Assembly (NCBI GenBank): GCA_905371725.1
Contig: CAJPML010000032.1
Coordinates: 1-8,510 of the forward strand
DNA from: Leptotrichia sp. oral taxon 215
Lineage (GTDB): Bacteria; Fusobacteriota; Fusobacteriia; Fusobacteriales; Leptotrichiaceae
Direction: 5' to 3'
Length of the DNA: 8,510 nucleotides
Positions within the stretch are counted from its first letter, which is position 1. Each line of letters opens with the position of its first letter. Shown here one piece after another: positions 5,712 through 8,510 of this stretch. The translations under genes were made by a program, and so were the position numbers. Below the pieces are notes generated by a model. It was not told where the DNA came from. It saw nothing but the letters and a program-made list of their open reading frames with translations, and ran no database searches.

Positions 5712-6412
5712 TCTATTTCTCCCTTTTTATCTTTAAAATATATTCCGTCATCATCCTTTGCCCTTATAAACAAAACTATCTCACCTTTTACAGGCTTTTT
5801 TTCCAGCTTTTCAATTATTTCAGAAACATCTCCTCTTATTATTTCCTCATATATTTTAGTCAGTTCTCTTGTTATGACAACATATCTTTCTCCAAGATAT
5901 TCCCTTATATCCTTCAATGTTTTTAAAATTCTGTTAGGCGACTCTAAAATGACTATTGTTCTTTCTTCAGTCTGCAGTTTGTTAAATAATGTCTGTCTTC
6001 CTTTTTTTTTCGGAAGAAAGCCTTCATATGCCATTCTTCTCATGTCAAGTCCTGAAATGCTGGCACCTGTAACAATGGAGGAAGCTCCGGGAATACCTGC
6101 TACTTTCATATCCCTTTTTAATATTTCATTTACCAGTTCAAATCCCGGATCTGAAATACATGGAGTTCCTGCATCTGTTACTAATGCTATATTTTTATTA
6201 TCTTCCAGTAAACTTAATATATTCTGTATCTGATGTAATTTATTATGCTCATGATACTGATACACCCTTTTTTCAATTTCATAATGATCAAGCAGTCTTT
6301 TTGTTACTCTTGTATCTTCAGCAAATATATAATCTACTTCTTTTAAAATTCTTATAGCTCTGAAAGTTATATCTTCCAGATTTCCTATCGGTGTACCAAC
6401 TACATAAAACAT
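5708..6412 (-). CDS. rsmI: 16S rRNA (cytidine(1402)-2'-O)-methyltransferase RsmI, short form
   Basis: RsmI uses S-adenosylmethionine to methylate the 2'-OH of C1402 in the 16S decoding centre. The tetrapyrrole-methylase-type fold is complete: VGTPIGNLEDIT (5-16), AEDTR (31-35), VTDAGTPCISDPG (78-90), IPGASS (107-112), ESPNR (157-161), RELTKIYEE (182-190) and KGEIVL (209-214). At 234 residues it is about 50 shorter than the E. coli and Bacillus proteins (about 286-292) and ends soon after the catalytic domain, so the usual C-terminal helical domain is missing. The ending is a normal stop directly coupled to rbgA, so this looks like a short family variant and not a fresh truncation. The start has AGGAG five bases upstream, overlapping the ctpA stop (TAGGAG). 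Confidence 0.95.
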   Translation of the reverse strand: MFYVVGTPIGNLEDITFRAIRILKEVDYIFAEDTRVTKRLLDHYEIEKRVYQYHEHNKLHQIQNILSLLEDNKNIALVTDAGTPCISDPGFELVNEILKRDMKVAGIPGASSIVTGASISGLDMRRMAYEGFLPKKKGRQTLFNKLQTEERTIVILESPNRILKTLKDIREYLGERYVVITRELTKIYEEIIRGDVSEIIEKLEKKPVKGEIVLFIRAKDDDGIYFKDKKGEIE

Positions 6413-6420
6413 GATATCTC

Positions 6421-7731
6421 CTATTTTTTTACTGTTTTCAGTTTTTTATTCATTTCTTCAATTGCTCTTTTTAACTGTACATCTCCTGCTGCAATTATTT
6501 TTTTTGCCTCTTCTGCACCTTTATCCTTAACAAGTATTTCTTCTACTTCCTTTTCTCTGTTTTTTCTTGCCTCTGCAGAGTCATTTGCATATCCTTTTAA
6601 TGCAAGAAGCTCTTCCATTTCAACTTTTATATCAGGTTCAATACCCTTTTCATGTATATAGTTCCCTTTAGGTGTGAAATACTGTGCTATTGTTAATTTT
6701 ATTGCATCATCTGTTTTAAGAGGTATTATTTGCTGAACTATCCCTTTTCCAAATGTTTTTTCACCTATAATTGTACCTCTTTTATAGTCCTTTATAGCTC
6801 CTGTAACAATTTCTGAAGCAGAAGCACTTCCTTTATTTATCAATACTACTAGAGGAAAATCTCCCATATTTTTCAATGTTCTGTTATATTTTCTTTCCTG
6901 TCCGCTTTTATACTTTAAGGATACTATCAGATTTTCCTTTACAAGAAGAGAAGATATATCTTGCGCTTCTTGTAATGAACCTCCTGGATTAAGTCTCAAG
7001 TCAAGAATTAATCCCTTCATTCCTTTATTTTGTAAGTCTTCTATGGCTTTCTGCACTTCTTCACCAACATGATTTCCAAATCTTAAAAGACTTAGATACC
7101 CTATATTGTTATCAAGCATTTTGCTTTCCACCATTTCAAGTTTTATTTTTGCTCTTGTCATAGTAAACTTTAATGGCTCTTTTTTCCCACTTCTGATAAC
7201 TTCAACATTAACTTTTGTTCCTTCTTTTCCTTTCAATAATTTTACAGTGTCAGCTGCTGTAAGAGGAAGTATATCCTTATCATCAACTTTCGTTATTTTA
7301 TCTCCAATTTTTATTCCAACTTTTTCGGCAGGACTTCCTATAAACGGTGAAACAACTTCAAGTGCTTCTCCTTTTTTCTTATTTATAGTCATTCCAACTC
7401 CTACATATTCCCCATCCATATCCTCAGAAAAATTCATCAGATCTTCTTTTGAAAGATACTCTGAATACGGATCATTCAATTTGCTTATTACTCCTGCAAC
7501 AGCTCCTTTATAAAGTTCATCCTTATTTGGAGTTTCTTCCTTACCTACATATCTTGTTTCAATTATATTAATAACATCCACAATTCTGTTTAGCTCTGTC
7601 GAATCCTTCATATATCCTGCAATTTCACTTTTTTCATTTCTGGCAGATTTTATTACAGTTGTAGCACAAAACAAGGGTACACTTACCAGTATAAGTCCAA
7701 AAATTGCACGAAATAATTTATTTTTTTTCAT
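6421..7731 (-). CDS. ctpA: Carboxy-terminal processing protease, S41 family with PDZ domain
   Basis: This exported serine protease of the Ctp/Prc family cleaves proteins near their C-termini outside the cytoplasmic membrane. The 436-residue product starts with a signal peptide or anchor (KKNK, then a hydrophobic stretch at about 9-27; Cys22 lacks a proper lipobox). A linker helix region follows (about 40-105), then a PDZ domain (about 106-190, GEYVGVGM and SPAEKVGIKIGDKI) and the S41 core (GYLSLLRF 211-218, LILDLRLNPGG 241-251). The Ser-Lys-Gln catalytic set is visible as Ser304 in GSASASE, Lys329 in GEKTFGKG and Gln333, with the same spacing as CtpB Ser309/Lys334/Gln338. The tail from about 370 is highly charged and helical. 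The start has GGAGG five bases upstream (7740-7736). Spacing is 8 bases to both tlyA and rsmI, so it shares their transcript. Substrates cannot be told from sequence. Confidence 0.95.
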   Translation of the reverse strand: MKKNKLFRAIFGLILVSVPLFCATTVIKSARNEKSEIAGYMKDSTELNRIVDVINIIETRYVGKEETPNKDELYKGAVAGVISKLNDPYSEYLSKEDLMNFSEDMDGEYVGVGMTINKKKGEALEVVSPFIGSPAEKVGIKIGDKITKVDDKDILPLTAADTVKLLKGKEGTKVNVEVIRSGKKEPLKFTMTRAKIKLEMVESKMLDNNIGYLSLLRFGNHVGEEVQKAIEDLQNKGMKGLILDLRLNPGGSLQEAQDISSLLVKENLIVSLKYKSGQERKYNRTLKNMGDFPLVVLINKGSASASEIVTGAIKDYKRGTIIGEKTFGKGIVQQIIPLKTDDAIKLTIAQYFTPKGNYIHEKGIEPDIKVEMEELLALKGYANDSAEARKNREKEVEEILVKDKGAEEAKKIIAAGDVQLKRAIEEMNKKLKTVKK

Positions 7732-7739
7732 TTTTCCTC

Positions 7740-8489
7740 CTATTTATTTTGCTTATTAAAATTGATTAGCATCAAAAATTCCTTGTTTCCCTTAGTTCCT
7801 TTTATGGGAGAATCTTCCACTCCCACCAGCTCATAACCATTTTCCTCTGAAAATGAGATTATTTTTTTTACTGCTTCATCATGATACTTTTCTTCAACAA
7901 CTATACCATTTTTCCCAATTTTTTCCCTTCCAACTTCAAACTGTGGTTTTATAAGCATTATAACCTGCCCATTTTCACTAAGAAACTTTTCAAGATAAGG
8001 AATAACTTTTGTCAGCGAAATAAATGAAACATCAATAACTATAAAATCAACTTTATCATTTTCCACATCATCAGATGTCAGATCTTTTATATGCATTTCT
8101 TCTATGGAAACTACCCTTTCATCATTTTTCAGTCTCCAGTCGAGCTGATTTGTTCCGACATCTACACTATAAACTTTCATGGCTCCATTCTGTAATGCAC
8201 AATCTGTAAAACCTCCTGTAGATGCACCTATGTCAAGTATTGTTTTATCTTTGAAATCAAGGTTCCATATTTTTATGGCCTTTTCCAGCTTCAATCCACC
8301 TCGGCTCACATATTTCAGTCTATCTTTTACTCTTATTGACAGTTCATCTGTATCTTTAAAATTTGTTCCTGCTTTGGTTACTGCCTGTTCATTTACAATT
8401 ACATTTCCTGCCATAATTTCTCTTTTAGCCTTTTCTCTTGTATCAAACAGTCCTCTCTCCACAAGAATTAAATCCAGTCTTTTTTTCAT
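7740..8489 (-). CDS. tlyA: TlyA-family rRNA (cytidine-2'-O)-methyltransferase
   Basis: TlyA proteins 2'-O-methylate rRNA: 23S C1920, and in some types also 16S C1409; older annotations call them hemolysins. The 249-residue protein has an S4 RNA-binding domain (1-60, RLDLILVERGL to GNVIVNEQ), the junction YVSRGGLKLEKA (60-71), and an FtsJ-like methyltransferase domain with the SAM motif DIGASTGGFTD (86-96), the acidic Asp110, DVSFISL (153-159), the KPQFE motif (181-185) and the C-terminal SPIKGTKGNKEFL (227-239). Family length is normal and it appears active. The start is fixed by an in-frame TAG at 8507-8505; AGGAG (8506-8502) lies 12 bases upstream, a slightly long spacing. It heads the visible part of the operon, whose promoter lies beyond the window. 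Whether it is the C1920-only or dual-site type is not decided here. Confidence 0.95.
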   Translation of the reverse strand: MKKRLDLILVERGLFDTREKAKREIMAGNVIVNEQAVTKAGTNFKDTDELSIRVKDRLKYVSRGGLKLEKAIKIWNLDFKDKTILDIGASTGGFTDCALQNGAMKVYSVDVGTNQLDWRLKNDERVVSIEEMHIKDLTSDDVENDKVDFIVIDVSFISLTKVIPYLEKFLSENGQVIMLIKPQFEVGREKIGKNGIVVEEKYHDEAVKKIISFSEENGYELVGVEDSPIKGTKGNKEFLMLINFNKQNK

Positions 8490-8510
8490 GCTTTTTACTA
8501 GCTCCTAAAT

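Noticed and set aside
5685..6233. Plus-strand 182-codon ORF opposite rsmI
   Set aside because: rsmI on the other strand has every family motif; this frame is Ser/Phe/Ile-rich antisense without a ribosome site.
7106..7513. Plus-strand 135-codon ORF opposite ctpA
   Set aside because: Antisense shadow of the PDZ and linker region; Ser/Pro/Phe-rich with no motif or start signal.
7664..7671. Lipoprotein signal at Cys22 of the S41 protease
   Set aside because: The residues before the cysteine are Pro-Leu-Phe; the bulky Phe at -1 does not fit a lipobox.
8179..8508. Plus-strand 109-codon ORF opposite tlyA
   Set aside because: It is antisense to the S4 and SAM-binding coding sequence, has no plausible ribosome site, and runs to the window edge.

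Overview
The window is AT-rich bacterial chromosome with a low-GC codon style (AAA, GAA, ATA, TTT and AGA dominate) and strong AGGAGG-type ribosome binding sites. The gene set and protein flavour fit a member of the Fusobacteriota, probably Leptotrichiaceae. A low-GC Firmicute cannot be excluded from the sequence alone. Apart from the repeats and one small secreted protein, everything is recognisable housekeeping or envelope machinery. I do not see a convincing new system such as CRISPR, defence, phage or a biosynthetic cluster.

Layout. (1) Positions 1-165 hold a degenerate repeat, and 166-570 (minus) encodes an unrecognised small secreted protein with its own promoter. (2) A 243-bp divergent intergenic region separates it from pdxS-pdxT (plus, 814-2288), a one-base-overlapping operon behind a near-consensus sigma-70 promoter; together they make the PLP synthase complex. 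(3) Positions 2289-2567 are non-coding and contain a 133-bp palindromic, MITE-like element at 2437-2569. It lies between the convergent pdxT and glycosyltransferase genes and probably works as a bidirectional terminator; it is related to the repeat at the left end of the window. (4) From 8489 down to 2568 (minus) runs a tight series: tlyA, ctpA, rsmI, rbgA, then two GT4 glycosyltransferases resembling the LafA/LafB glycolipid synthases. Spacings are 8 bp, 8 bp, a 4-bp overlap, a 74-bp gap and a 98-bp overlap, so tlyA to rbgA is surely one operon and the glycosyltransferases are likely co-transcribed or semi-independent.

Function. TlyA (2'-O-methylation of rRNA), RsmI (2'-O-methylation of 16S C1402) and RbgA (late 50S assembly GTPase) form a ribosome-maturation group, with the exported PDZ protease CtpA in its middle. 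The two glycosyltransferases are predicted to build mono- and di-hexosyl diacylglycerol at the membrane. PdxS/PdxT make pyridoxal phosphate from ribose 5-phosphate, glyceraldehyde 3-phosphate and glutamine-derived ammonia.

Most worth checking: the repeat family (three related copies, two sites facing outward around the pdxST block), the 98-bp out-of-frame overlap between the two glycosyltransferases, a 21-codon upstream ORF with its own good Shine-Dalgarno overlapping the first glycosyltransferase start, and an RsmI that lacks the usual C-terminal domain.
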